From positions 744,001 to 808,000 of the forward strand of contig JADKHI010000001.1 of NCBI GenBank assembly GCA_016721825.1: 64,000 bases of DNA. Reading direction: 5' to 3'. A program made the translations under genes and the position numbers. Shown here piece by piece: positions 8,938 through 16,381 of this stretch. Position 1 is the first letter of the stretch. Each line of letters begins with the position of its first letter. The stretch is from Flavobacteriales bacterium. GTDB lineage: Bacteria; Bacteroidota; Bacteroidia; Flavobacteriales_F; PHOS-HE28. Under the pieces are notes generated by a model. The model was not told the origin of the DNA, made no database searches, and saw only the letters and a list, made by a program, of their open reading frames with translations.

Positions 8938-9873
8938 ATGGTCCGATCCACACTGTTCCTTCTCCTGTGCCCCTTGTTGCTGCTGACCTGCAAGGAGCCC
9001 TCCGCCGGCACCGATGCCTCCACCCCCTTGACGGATTCCATTTGGGATGGCGAGCTTCAGTTCACCGGTCAGGACGCCCGTTTCCTGGTGTGCGGCTCCA
9101 GCATCCGCTACATCCTGATGGGCTCAGGCCTTGATACGGTGCAGAAACTGTACGACAGCCAACGCAGCGTCCGTGGCCAACGCATGAAGGCTTGGCTCTC
9201 AGGGCATTTGGAGGAACAACACCCCGGCCAACACGACACCGCCTTCATCGTAAGCCGCATTGAGCACATCGATGCCACCCTGAGCTGCCCGCCCAGACCA
9301 CGCGCCGCCCTCGCCGGTCGGTACAGCGTCACGATCGCCGACCCCATGCGCAATAGGGAAGTTGTGCTCTACCTGCAACCGGAGGGAGATGCCCTCATGA
9401 CCACCAGCATCAGCGACACCAAGGCTCCGATGGAACAGGACGGCACTTGGGGTGTGGCCAGCAATGGCACACTCGACATTCACTGGCGCCAGTTGGACCT
9501 GCATTCCACCTATACCGTTACCGAGAACACGCTCACGCTCTTCATGCCGAAAAGTGCATCCGGCGAGCAAAGCCCATTGGTCCTAACGCGCACAGGGCCG
9601 ACCGAACGCGCCCCGGGCACACAGGGGCAGGTGCTGGCCTGGCTGGCCGCGGTCTCCGCCAACCACGGTGTCAAGTTCAATACCGACACCTTGTCGAAAG
9701 CCACACCACTTTCCGACCTGTTCCGCACGCCTGAAGCTGCCGGAACCTTGCGCGATTCCGCCATCACCTGGTTGCCGCTCCGGCCTGATCAGCTCCGTAC
9801 GGATTGGCCCGCTGTCAGCACGATCGGCGACCTCATCGCGTTGAAGCGCCTGGGTGATCAACGCGGCCCATAG
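8938..9873 (+). CDS. Lipoprotein, possibly NlpE-like
   Basis: A 311-residue lipoprotein. The N-terminus MVRSTLFLLLCPLLLLTC carries a lipobox (LLTC), so the mature protein starts at Cys18. Two halves can be seen: an N-terminal part with WDGELQFTGQDARFLVCG, and a middle beta-rich segment (YSVTIADPMRNREVVLYLQPEGDAL, GTWGVASNGTLDIHW) reminiscent of NlpE/META-type barrels. The C-terminal 70 residues have no recognisable motif. The NlpE resemblance is tentative, and the CxxC usually seen in E. coli NlpE is not evident. The ATG at 8938 is chosen because it gives the signal sequence directly. tRNA-Arg follows 26 bp later. Confidence 0.6.
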   Translation: MVRSTLFLLLCPLLLLTCKEPSAGTDASTPLTDSIWDGELQFTGQDARFLVCGSSIRYILMGSGLDTVQKLYDSQRSVRGQRMKAWLSGHLEEQHPGQHDTAFIVSRIEHIDATLSCPPRPRAALAGRYSVTIADPMRNREVVLYLQPEGDALMTTSISDTKAPMEQDGTWGVASNGTLDIHWRQLDLHSTYTVTENTLTLFMPKSASGEQSPLVLTRTGPTERAPGTQGQVLAWLAAVSANHGVKFNTDTLSKATPLSDLFRTPEAAGTLRDSAITWLPLRPDQLRTDWPAVSTIGDLIALKRLGDQRGP

Positions 9874-9884
9874 CGCGCTCCGGT

Positions 9885-9892
9885 TATCTTCG
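9885..9892 (+). promoter_or_regulatory. Putative tRNA-Arg promoter -7 element (TATCTTCG)
   Basis: TATCTTCG ends 7 bp before the mature tRNA 5' end, the spacing expected for a Bacteroidota -7 box if transcription starts at or just before the tRNA. Confidence 0.45.
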
Positions 9893-9899
9893 CGCCGCC

Positions 9900-9973
9900 G
9901 GCCCCGTAGTTCAATTGGATAGAATGACAGATTCCGGTTCTGTTGGTTGGGGGTTCGAATCCCTCCGGGGTCA
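9900..9973 (+). tRNA. tRNA-Arg (anticodon CCG)
   Basis: A full cloverleaf can be drawn: acceptor GGCCCCG/CGGGGTC (one G-T pair), D stem GTTC/GAAT, anticodon stem ACAGA/TCTGT around the loop TTCCGGT with anticodon CCG, T arm GGGGG-TTCGAAT-CCCTC, and discriminator A. CCA is not encoded. CCG reads the CGG arginine codon. A terminator hairpin follows 7 bp downstream. Confidence 0.95.
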
Positions 9974-9980
9974 CCTGGTG

Positions 9981-10006
9981 AAAAGCGTTCCTCCTGGGAC
10001 GCTTTT
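9981..10006 (+). terminator. Rho-independent-like terminator after tRNA-Arg
   Basis: An 11-bp stem (aaaagcgttcc / gggacgctttt, one T-G pair) with a 4-nt loop. The right arm ends in TTTT. It lies 31 bp before the S4-domain gene and separates it from the tRNA transcript. Confidence 0.75.
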
Positions 10007-10037
10007 CTCGCTTCTGAGCGTCACCTTTGACCAACAC

Positions 10038-10403
10038 ATGCGCATCGACAAGTTCCTTTGGTGCATCCGGCTCTTCAAGTCGCGCAGTCTGGCCACGGAA
10101 GCATGCCAGAAGGACCGCATCAAGCTGAACGACCGCGAGGTGAAGCCTTCCGCCGAAGTGAACATCGGTGATCGCGTGGCCCTTCGTGAACCACCTATCT
10201 GGCGCGTGTTCGAGATCGTCCAGTTGCCTTCCACCCGCATGGGCGCCAAGCTCGTACCGGAACACATGAAGGAAGTGACCCCCTGGGAGGACTTGGAGAA
10301 GCAGGAGATCGCGCGCAAGGTGAAGGCCGACAGCCGCGACCCCGGCACCGGACGCCCCACGAAGCAGGACCGCCGCGCCATGGAACGCTACAAGGGCGAG
10401 TGA
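10038..10403 (+). CDS. hslR: S4-domain RNA-binding protein (Hsp15/HslR family)
   Basis: A 121-residue protein. Residues 1-60 form an S4 RNA-binding domain (MRIDKFLWCIRLFKSRSLAT, DRIKLNDREVKPSAEVNIGDRV). The remainder is a basic tail (ARKVKADSRDPGTGRPTKQDRRAMERYKGE). This layout matches the ribosome-associated heat shock protein Hsp15, which binds free 50S subunits carrying nascent chains and helps recycle them. The start at 10038 is fixed by the conserved MRIDKFLW; an ORF call reaching back to 9915 would begin inside the tRNA and is wrong. Confidence 0.88.
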   Translation: MRIDKFLWCIRLFKSRSLATEACQKDRIKLNDREVKPSAEVNIGDRVALREPPIWRVFEIVQLPSTRMGAKLVPEHMKEVTPWEDLEKQEIARKVKADSRDPGTGRPTKQDRRAMERYKGE

Positions 10404-10455
10404 GGGCTTAACACGATCTAACGTTCCTTAACACCAGGCCCCTTGCAGGCCCCGG

Positions 10456-10463
10456 TAGTTTTG
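10456..10463 (+). promoter_or_regulatory. Putative -7 element (TAGTTTTG)
   Basis: TAGTTTTG matches TANNTTTG exactly, 18 bp before the start of the PDZ/T9SS gene. Confidence 0.4.
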
Positions 10464-10481
10464 CTCCACGAACAACGGAAC

Positions 10482-12203
10482 ATGAAACCCCTTTCGCTGC
10501 TACCGAGCATCGCCGCGCTCAGCCTGTTCGCTCCGGACATGGCCTTGGCCCAAGGTGGTGAGGGCGACCATAAAGTGCGCATCGATATCACACGTAACGA
10601 GAACGGTGAGACCTCCCACATCGTTCGTGAGTTCGACCTGAACGATGAGCAGGGCATGCAGAACGCCTTGCGCGAACTGGGCGTGATGGAGGAATTGAAC
10701 ATGTTGGGCAAGGACGAGGACCTCATCATCGACGTCCGCCGGATGAAGGAAGGAGGCCTGCTGAACGACATGAGCCTCGCCTTCAGCATGCTCGACGGCG
10801 AAAGCGCGGAACTGCCCGAACGCCGCGCATACATGGGCGTCGACTATGGCGACTACGATCCGGGCGACCGTTCCGACAAATCCAAGCAGCCACCGATCAA
10901 GTCCGGATGCGTGCTCACCTCCGTGGAGGAGAACGACCCGGCTTGGCGCGCCGGACTACGTGCGAACGATGTGATCGTGGACATGAACGGGCACTCGATC
11001 ACCGATGGCAATGCGCTGGTGACCGAACTGCGGGAACACACCCCCGGCGATGTGGTGAAGGTGGTCTACTACCGCGGAAAGAACAAGAACACCACGGATC
11101 TGACGCTCGGTGAGCGCGAGGAAGAGGTGCAAGGCTGGAACTTCAATTGGAACGGCGCCGGTAGCCAGGGCATGGACTGGAACGCCTACTTCAATGACAA
11201 TTGGGACCGGTCCGAACCCAAGGCCTTCCTCGGTGTCAGCGGCGAGGACAATACGAATGGTACAGGCGTGCGCGTCACGGAGGTCACCGAAGGCTCCTCG
11301 GCCGCGGCGATGGGCCTGTTGAACGGCGATGTGATCGAGCGCTTCAACGGTGAGACCATCAAGGACTTCAGTGAGCTGGCAGAGCAGATCGCGGATCTGG
11401 AGCCGGGCGAAGAGGTTAACATGGTGTTGACCCGGAACGGAGAACGTGTGGAACTGGATGGCTCCCTAGGTGCGCAGTTCGATGTACCGGATGCACCCTC
11501 TTTCCCGGGTCAACCATGCATGCCGGCCATCCCGCCCATGCCACCGATGCCGAACCTCAGCGGTACGATGAGTGCCAAGGAGCGCGCTGACTTCGAGCAA
11601 AGCATGGCGGAATTCGAACAGGAAATGGAGGAATACCAGCGCGATCTTGAGCAACAGGCGCGGGACATGAGCGAACATGACCGCGACATGGAGGAACACG
11701 ACCGTGACATGGAACAACATGGTCGTGATATGGAACAGTTTCAGCGGGACATGAACGATAGCTCACCGGACAGGGCCGAGTTCCGCAGAGAAATGGAGGA
11801 GCTACGCCGCGAAATGGACATTCTGCGACGTGAACTACGAAGCGATGTGGTGCATGAAGCGCGCATGCGTCCACCGGCCGCCGAACTGAGCCCCGAGGAC
11901 ACGCAGCTGTTGCGCAGCCAAGGCGTGAACAACCTGGCCCGTGATCTTGGTTGGAACGATCTCCGCATCACGCCCGATGGCCCGAACGGGCAGTACCGCC
12001 TTGCCTTCCTGGTGTCCGAGCGCGGTGATCTTGCGGTCGATGTCCACAATGCAAAGGGCGAACGGGTGTACCACGAAGCCATTACCGGATTCAAGGGTGC
12101 TTACGAGCGCCTGCTCGACCTCAGCGACCTGCCGGATGGCACCTACTTCCTCGTGGTCGGTCAGGGTGACGCCACCGAAACCCGGAAGCTGCAGAAGCAG
12201 TAA
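10482..12203 (+). CDS. Exported two-PDZ, coiled-coil protein with T9SS tail
   Basis: A 573-residue protein with signal peptide MKPLSLLPSIAALSLFAPDMALAQ. It has two PDZ domains: about 110-215 (MGVDYGDYD, SVEENDPAWRAGLRANDVI) and about 245-330 (FLGVSGEDN, SSAAAMGLLNGDVIERFNGETI). A proline/methionine-rich linker leads to a long charged helix at about 365-460 built from near-repeats of HDRDMEEHDRDMEQHG, predicted to form a coiled coil. The C-terminal 90 residues (LAFLVSERGDLAVDVHNAKGERVYH ... GTYFLVVGQ) are a T9SS sorting domain. There is no protease domain. PDZ domains bind peptide C-termini, so a scaffold or chaperone role at the cell surface is possible but inferred. Confidence 0.8.
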   Translation: MKPLSLLPSIAALSLFAPDMALAQGGEGDHKVRIDITRNENGETSHIVREFDLNDEQGMQNALRELGVMEELNMLGKDEDLIIDVRRMKEGGLLNDMSLAFSMLDGESAELPERRAYMGVDYGDYDPGDRSDKSKQPPIKSGCVLTSVEENDPAWRAGLRANDVIVDMNGHSITDGNALVTELREHTPGDVVKVVYYRGKNKNTTDLTLGEREEEVQGWNFNWNGAGSQGMDWNAYFNDNWDRSEPKAFLGVSGEDNTNGTGVRVTEVTEGSSAAAMGLLNGDVIERFNGETIKDFSELAEQIADLEPGEEVNMVLTRNGERVELDGSLGAQFDVPDAPSFPGQPCMPAIPPMPPMPNLSGTMSAKERADFEQSMAEFEQEMEEYQRDLEQQARDMSEHDRDMEEHDRDMEQHGRDMEQFQRDMNDSSPDRAEFRREMEELRREMDILRRELRSDVVHEARMRPPAAELSPEDTQLLRSQGVNNLARDLGWNDLRITPDGPNGQYRLAFLVSERGDLAVDVHNAKGERVYHEAITGFKGAYERLLDLSDLPDGTYFLVVGQGDATETRKLQKQ

Positions 12204-12290
12204 CTACCCTATCCGAATCCTTCGAAGCGGTCAGCGGCGTAAAGTCGATTGGCTGCTTTTTCTTTCACACCCATTCGCCATCTTCACAGC

Positions 12291-12644
12291 ATGAAGCTCA
12301 TCATCCGCCTGATCATCTCCACCATCGCTGTGCTGGTCACTGACCTGCTATTGAGCGGCGTGCACGCCCAGGACTTCATGACCGGCCTGCTCGTGGCCGT
12401 GGTGCTTGGTCTGCTGAACACCTTCGTGCGTCCGCTTTTCATCCTGCTCACGTTACCGGTCACCATCTTCACGCTGGGCCTTTTCCTGCTGGTGATCAAC
12501 GCAGGCATGGTGCTTCTGGCGGCCAAGTTGGTGCCCGGCTTCGTGGTCGAGAGCTTCTGGTGGGCCCTCGGCTTCAGTCTGCTCATGGGCGTGGTGCAAG
12601 GCTTCCTCACCGCGCTCGATGGGGACAAGGCGAAGGCAGAGTAA
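12291..12644 (+). CDS. YvlD-type small membrane protein (phage holin family label)
   Basis: A 117-residue integral membrane protein with four hydrophobic segments: IIRLIISTIAVLVTDLLL, LLVAVVLGLLNTFVRPLFILL, VTIFTLGLFLLVINAGMVLLAAKLV and FWWALGFSLLMGVVQGFL. The NTFVRPLFILLTLPVTIFTLGLFLLVINA signature is characteristic of the YvlD/COG1950 family. Databases often label it a phage holin (family 4), but it is chromosomal and widespread and no prophage genes are nearby. Its function is unknown; envelope stress links exist for homologues. It converges with the AIM24 gene, separated by a long inverted repeat that begins in its stop codon. Confidence 0.85.
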   Translation: MKLIIRLIISTIAVLVTDLLLSGVHAQDFMTGLLVAVVLGLLNTFVRPLFILLTLPVTIFTLGLFLLVINAGMVLLAAKLVPGFVVESFWWALGFSLLMGVVQGFLTALDGDKAKAE

Positions 12645-12723
12645 GACTCAATTCACAAGTCACAAGGGACAAGACCCCACGAGCCTTGACCCCTTTAGTC
12701 TTGAAACTTGTGAATTGAGTCTT
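12643..12723. repeat. Long inverted repeat between convergent genes
   Basis: A perfect 17-bp inverted repeat: aagactcaattcacaag at 12643-12659 and its complement at 12707-12723, with a 47-nt spacer that contains further partial complementarity (cacaagggacaag / cttgacccctt). The first arm overlaps the stop codon of the YvlD gene. It may act as a bidirectional terminator or be a short palindromic intergenic element. Confidence 0.65.
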
Positions 12724-12731
12724 TCAACCGA

Positions 12732-13526
12732 TCAGTCGATCAACCGGCCGAGCCCGCCAAGGATGCTTCCTTCTTCGCGACCGCCTCCACCAGCGCGGGG
12801 CGATGCAGCAACGATGCTATCCGCCAACCGGCTGAAGGGCATGCTCTGGATCCACACGTGGCCGGGGCCGCGCAACGTGGCGAAGAAAAGGCCTTCACCG
12901 CCGAACAGGGTGTTCTTGATGCCGCCCACGAACTCAATGTCGTAGTGGACACCCACGGTCATGGCCACTAAACAGCCGGTATCCACGCGTAACAGTTCAC
13001 CGGGCGCCAGATCCTTCTGTACGATGGTGCCGCCGGCGTGCACGAACACCATGCCGTCGCCATCGAGCTTTTGCATGATGAAGCCTTCACCGCCGAACAG
13101 GCCGCGACCCAGCTTCTTGCTGAACTCGATGCCCACCGTGATGCCTTTGGCCGCCGCCAGGAAAGAGTTCTTCTGGCAGATGAGGCGCTGGCCGTAGTTG
13201 CGCAGGTCCAACGGAATGATCTTTCCCGGGTAGGCCGCCGCGAACCAGACGGTCTTGCGCGTCGCGCCTTGATTGGTGTAGGCCGTCATGAAGAGGCTCT
13301 CCCCCGTTAGCACCCGTTTGCCGGCACTGAACACCTTGCTCAGCATGCCTTGCTCCTGCCCGGTGCCGTCGCCGAAGATGGTCTGCATCTGGATGCCGTC
13401 ATCCATCATCATCAAGCTGCCGGCTTCGGCGATCACCGTCTCCTGCGGATCGAGCGTGATCTCCACACATTGAATGTCGTCACCGACGATGCGGTGGTCG
13501 ATCTCGTGCGCGCTGCGTTGGGTCAT
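12732..13526 (-). CDS. AIM24/TIGR00266 family protein
   Basis: A 264-residue protein of the AIM24 (TIGR00266) family, a beta-rich fold with recurring glycine-containing blocks: VIAEAGSLMMMDDGIQMQT, GESLFMTAYTNQG, GRGLFGGEGFIMQKLDGDGMVFVHAGG, KNTLFGGEGLFFATLRGPG. Bacterial members have no firmly known reaction; the yeast relative is mitochondrial. It has no signal peptide and is probably cytoplasmic. The start at 13526 (MTQRSAHEIDHRI) is preferred over the upstream in-frame codon at 13619 because a TACCTTTG element lies between them, 20 bp upstream of 13526. Confidence 0.88.
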   Translation of the reverse strand: MTQRSAHEIDHRIVGDDIQCVEITLDPQETVIAEAGSLMMMDDGIQMQTIFGDGTGQEQGMLSKVFSAGKRVLTGESLFMTAYTNQGATRKTVWFAAAYPGKIIPLDLRNYGQRLICQKNSFLAAAKGITVGIEFSKKLGRGLFGGEGFIMQKLDGDGMVFVHAGGTIVQKDLAPGELLRVDTGCLVAMTVGVHYDIEFVGGIKNTLFGGEGLFFATLRGPGHVWIQSMPFSRLADSIVAASPRAGGGGREEGSILGGLGRLID

Positions 13527-13546
13527 TTTCGTAATTGGAATTGGGT

Positions 13547-13554
13547 CAAAGGTA
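13547..13554 (-). promoter_or_regulatory. Putative -7 element of AIM24 gene (TACCTTTG)
   Basis: The minus strand reads TACCTTTG 20 bp before the AIM24 start codon, a perfect TANNTTTG match. Confidence 0.45.
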
Positions 13555-13591
13555 TCGGGGTGGATTGGCGCTTTGCCCACCGCCCGCATCG

Positions 13592-13599
13592 TATTTTCG
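13592..13599 (+). promoter_or_regulatory. Putative -7 element of E1 gene (TATTTTCG)
   Basis: TATTTTCG is near-consensus to TANNTTTG and lies 23 bp before the E1 start codon, back-to-back with the AIM24 promoter. Confidence 0.35.
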
Positions 13600-13622
13600 C
13601 CGTTCCTGTAAGGCCCCACCCC

Positions 13623-15734
13623 ATGTCCACCGCCACCGCTTCAGCAACCGGCACCTCCACCGCCCCCAGCACGGAAACCCTGCTCCGCGCTTGGGAACTG
13701 ATGTGCACGGCGAAGGCCATGACGGAGATCTACGAGGAGCACTTCAAGTTCACCAGCAAGTACGTGCACGCCACCAGCCGCGGGCACGAGGCCATCCAAT
13801 TGGCGCTGGGCCTGCAACTGAAGCCGCAGGACTTCGTGAGCCCCTACTACCGCGACGACAGCATCCTGCTGGGCATCGGCATGCGGCCCTACGAGCTGAT
13901 GCTGCAGCTGATGGCCAAGCGCGACGACCCTTTCAGCGGCGGCCGCAGCTACTACTGCCACCCGAGCCTGAAGCGCGAAGGCATGCCGCGCATCCCGCAC
14001 CAGAGCAGCGCCACCGGCATGCAGGGCATCCCCACCACCGGCATCGCTCTGGGCATGTGGTTCAAGGAGCAGGCGGGCATCGCGCACGACATGAACGGCG
14101 CTGCGGAAGGTGAAGCTCCCGTCGTGGTCTGCTCCTTCGGCGATGCTTCCATCACGGAGGGCGAAGTGGCCGAGGCGTTCCAGATGGCGGTGCTGAAGAA
14201 ATTGCCGATCATCTACCTGGTGCAGGACAACGAGTGGGACATCAGCGCCAGCGCCGATGAGATCCGTGCCGGGGATGCCACGCACTACGCCAAGGGCTTC
14301 AAGGGACTGGAAGTGCGCACCATCGATGGCACCGACTTCCCCACCTGCTACGCCACCTTGAACGAGGTGATCGCCACCGTGCGCAAGGAGCGTCGGCCCT
14401 TCCTCGTGCATGCCAAGGTGCCTTTGCTGAACCACCACACCAGCGGTGTGCGCATGGACTTCTACCGCAGCGCGGAGAACCTCGCCGAGCACCGCAAACG
14501 TGACCCCTTCCCGCGCTTCATGCAGCAGCTGCTCGACCAGCGCTTCCAGCTGGATGGGCTGAAGAAGTTGGAACAGGAGGCCATTGCCCGCGTGAAGGCC
14601 GACTTCGAGCTGGCCCGCAACGCCGAGGACCCGCGTCCCGAGGACCTGTACACGCACATGTTCGCGCCCACACCGGTCACCGAGGAGAACGGTGAGCGTG
14701 CCCCGGCGGACCGCGAACCCACGGTAATGGTGGACAGCGCGCTCTTCGCCATCCGCGAGCTGATGCAGGAGGATCCGCGCTGTCTGCTGTATGGGCAGGA
14801 TGTGGGCGCACGGCTCGGCGGCGTCTTCCGCGAGGCCGCCACGTTGGCGAAGGACTTCGGTGACCACCGCGTGTTCAACACTCCGATCCAGGAAGCCTTC
14901 ATCATCGGCAGCACCGTGGGCATGAGCGCAGCGGGCCTGAAGCCGATCGTGGAGGTCCAGTTCGCGGACTACATCTGGCCGGGCCTCAACCAGCTCTTCA
15001 CTGAAGTGGCGCGCAGCTGCTACCTCAGCAACGGCAAGTGGCCGGTCGGGGCGATCGTGCGTGTGCCCATCGGCGCGTACGGAAGCGGCGGACCGTACCA
15101 CAGCAGCAGCGTGGAGAGCGTGCTCTGCAACATCAAGGGCATCAAGGTGGCCTACCCCAGTACCGGCGCCGACCTGAAGGGTTTGATGAAGGCCGCGTAC
15201 CACGACCCGAACCCCGTGGTGATGCTGGAGCACAAGGGCCTCTACTGGAGCAAGATCAAGGGCACCGAGGACGCCAAGAGCGTGGAGCCTTCACCGGATT
15301 ACATCATCCCCTTCGGCAAGGCGCGCATCGTCTTGCAGGCTGACGCGAAGGCCATTGAACGCGGTGAAGCGGCGGTGATCGTGACCTACGGCATGGGCGT
15401 GTATTGGGCGCAGGCCGCGGCGAAGGACTACCCCGGCCGCGTGACCATCGTGGACCTGCGCACCCTGGTGCCGATGGACGAGGAGACGGTGATGGCACAG
15501 GCGAAGGTGCATGGCCGATGCCTCGTGGTCACTGAGGAACAGCTCACCAACAGCTTTGCGCAGGCCGTGGCCGGTCGCATCGGTGAACAGTGCTTCCGCG
15601 AGCTTGATGCCCCTGTTCGCTTCATCGGCGCGGTGGACATGCCGGCGGTTCCGCTGAACAGCACCTTGGAGGCCGCCATGATCCCGAGCGCGGAGAAGGT
15701 GTCCGCTGTGCTGGGCGATCTGCTCGCCTACTGA
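13623..15734 (+). CDS. Fused alpha-beta 2-oxoacid dehydrogenase E1 component
   Basis: A 703-residue thiamine-diphosphate enzyme. The E1-alpha half (about 25-345) contains KYVHATSRGHEAIQLALG, the ThDP/Mg motif GDASITEGE ... QDNEWDIS and HHTSGVRMDFYRS. The E1-beta half (about 375-700) contains LYGQDVGARLGGVFREA, TPIQEAFIIGSTVGMSAAGLKPIVEVQFADYIWPGLNQ and a transketolase C-terminal domain (VTYGMGVYWAQAA, VVTEEQ). It would decarboxylate a 2-oxoacid, most likely branched-chain oxoacids, and pass the acyl group to an E2 lipoyl protein. Single-chain alpha-beta E1 enzymes are common in Bacteroidota. E2 and E3 are not in the window. A small esterase gene begins 5 bp after its stop and is probably co-transcribed. 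Confidence 0.93.
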   Translation: MSTATASATGTSTAPSTETLLRAWELMCTAKAMTEIYEEHFKFTSKYVHATSRGHEAIQLALGLQLKPQDFVSPYYRDDSILLGIGMRPYELMLQLMAKRDDPFSGGRSYYCHPSLKREGMPRIPHQSSATGMQGIPTTGIALGMWFKEQAGIAHDMNGAAEGEAPVVVCSFGDASITEGEVAEAFQMAVLKKLPIIYLVQDNEWDISASADEIRAGDATHYAKGFKGLEVRTIDGTDFPTCYATLNEVIATVRKERRPFLVHAKVPLLNHHTSGVRMDFYRSAENLAEHRKRDPFPRFMQQLLDQRFQLDGLKKLEQEAIARVKADFELARNAEDPRPEDLYTHMFAPTPVTEENGERAPADREPTVMVDSALFAIRELMQEDPRCLLYGQDVGARLGGVFREAATLAKDFGDHRVFNTPIQEAFIIGSTVGMSAAGLKPIVEVQFADYIWPGLNQLFTEVARSCYLSNGKWPVGAIVRVPIGAYGSGGPYHSSSVESVLCNIKGIKVAYPSTGADLKGLMKAAYHDPNPVVMLEHKGLYWSKIKGTEDAKSVEPSPDYIIPFGKARIVLQADAKAIERGEAAVIVTYGMGVYWAQAAAKDYPGRVTIVDLRTLVPMDEETVMAQAKVHGRCLVVTEEQLTNSFAQAVAGRIGEQCFRELDAPVRFIGAVDMPAVPLNSTLEAAMIPSAEKVSAVLGDLLAY

Positions 15735-15739
15735 CCACG

Positions 15740-16381
15740 ATGGAGGAGCGCCACATCATCGTTCCTCGGGCGGCCCGTTACTACACGCTCGGCGATGCGC
15801 GGACGGCGAAAAGAGTGTGGTTCGTGCTGCACGGCTACGGACAGCTCGCGCGCTACTTCCTGCGTTCCTTCGAAGGCTTGGAGAAGGACCTGCTCATCGT
15901 GGCACCCGAAGGGCTTTCCCGATTCTACACCGATGCCGGTCACTCGCGCGTGGGTGCCACGTGGATGACCCGCGAGGACCGCGAACGCGAGATCGATGAT
16001 CATGTGCAGTACCTCGACTTGCTGGCGGACCGGATGCTTCAGGAATGCCCGCAAGCGCAGCACGGCCAGGTGCTCGGCTTCTCGCAAGGCGTTGCCACGG
16101 CCGCACGTTGGAGCATGCACGGCAGGACCGCATTGCAGCGTTTAGTGCTCTGGGGGGGCGGCCTTCCGGCGGAGATGAACGTGGATCGGCTTCAGACCGC
16201 ATGGAAGGACAAGCACGTCGACCTTGTCGCCGGGCAGACCGACGCGATCGTCACCGAGGAACAAGGGCGCCAACAGGATGCCTTGCTGAATGCGGCCGGT
16301 GTTCCACATGCGTACCATGTGCATCCGGGCGGACATGCACTTGACCCGCTGACCCTCACACGCCTGCTGGCGATCGGCTGA
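15740..16381 (+). CDS. Alpha/beta hydrolase (phospholipase/carboxylesterase family)
   Basis: A 213-residue cytoplasmic serine hydrolase. The nucleophile elbow GFSQG is at about residues 113-117 (Ser115). The oxyanion region is VLHGYGQ, the acidic residue probably lies in VAGQTDAIV, and the catalytic histidine in HPGGHALD. This arrangement fits the phospholipase/carboxylesterase (abhydrolase 2) family, which cleaves small or acyl esters. The ATG starts 5 bp after the E1 dehydrogenase stop, implying one transcript. Its stop codon abuts, without overlap, the stop codon of the M1 peptidase on the other strand. Confidence 0.85.
   Translation: MEERHIIVPRAARYYTLGDARTAKRVWFVLHGYGQLARYFLRSFEGLEKDLLIVAPEGLSRFYTDAGHSRVGATWMTREDREREIDDHVQYLDLLADRMLQECPQAQHGQVLGFSQGVATAARWSMHGRTALQRLVLWGGGLPAEMNVDRLQTAWKDKHVDLVAGQTDAIVTEEQGRQQDALLNAAGVPHAYHVHPGGHALDPLTLTRLLAIG

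Noticed and set aside
9915..10037. N-terminal extension of the S4-domain gene
   Set aside because: It would begin inside tRNA-Arg and cross a terminator hairpin.
12291..12644. Phage holin label suggesting a prophage
   Set aside because: The gene belongs to the YvlD family found in ordinary chromosomes, and no phage gene is nearby.
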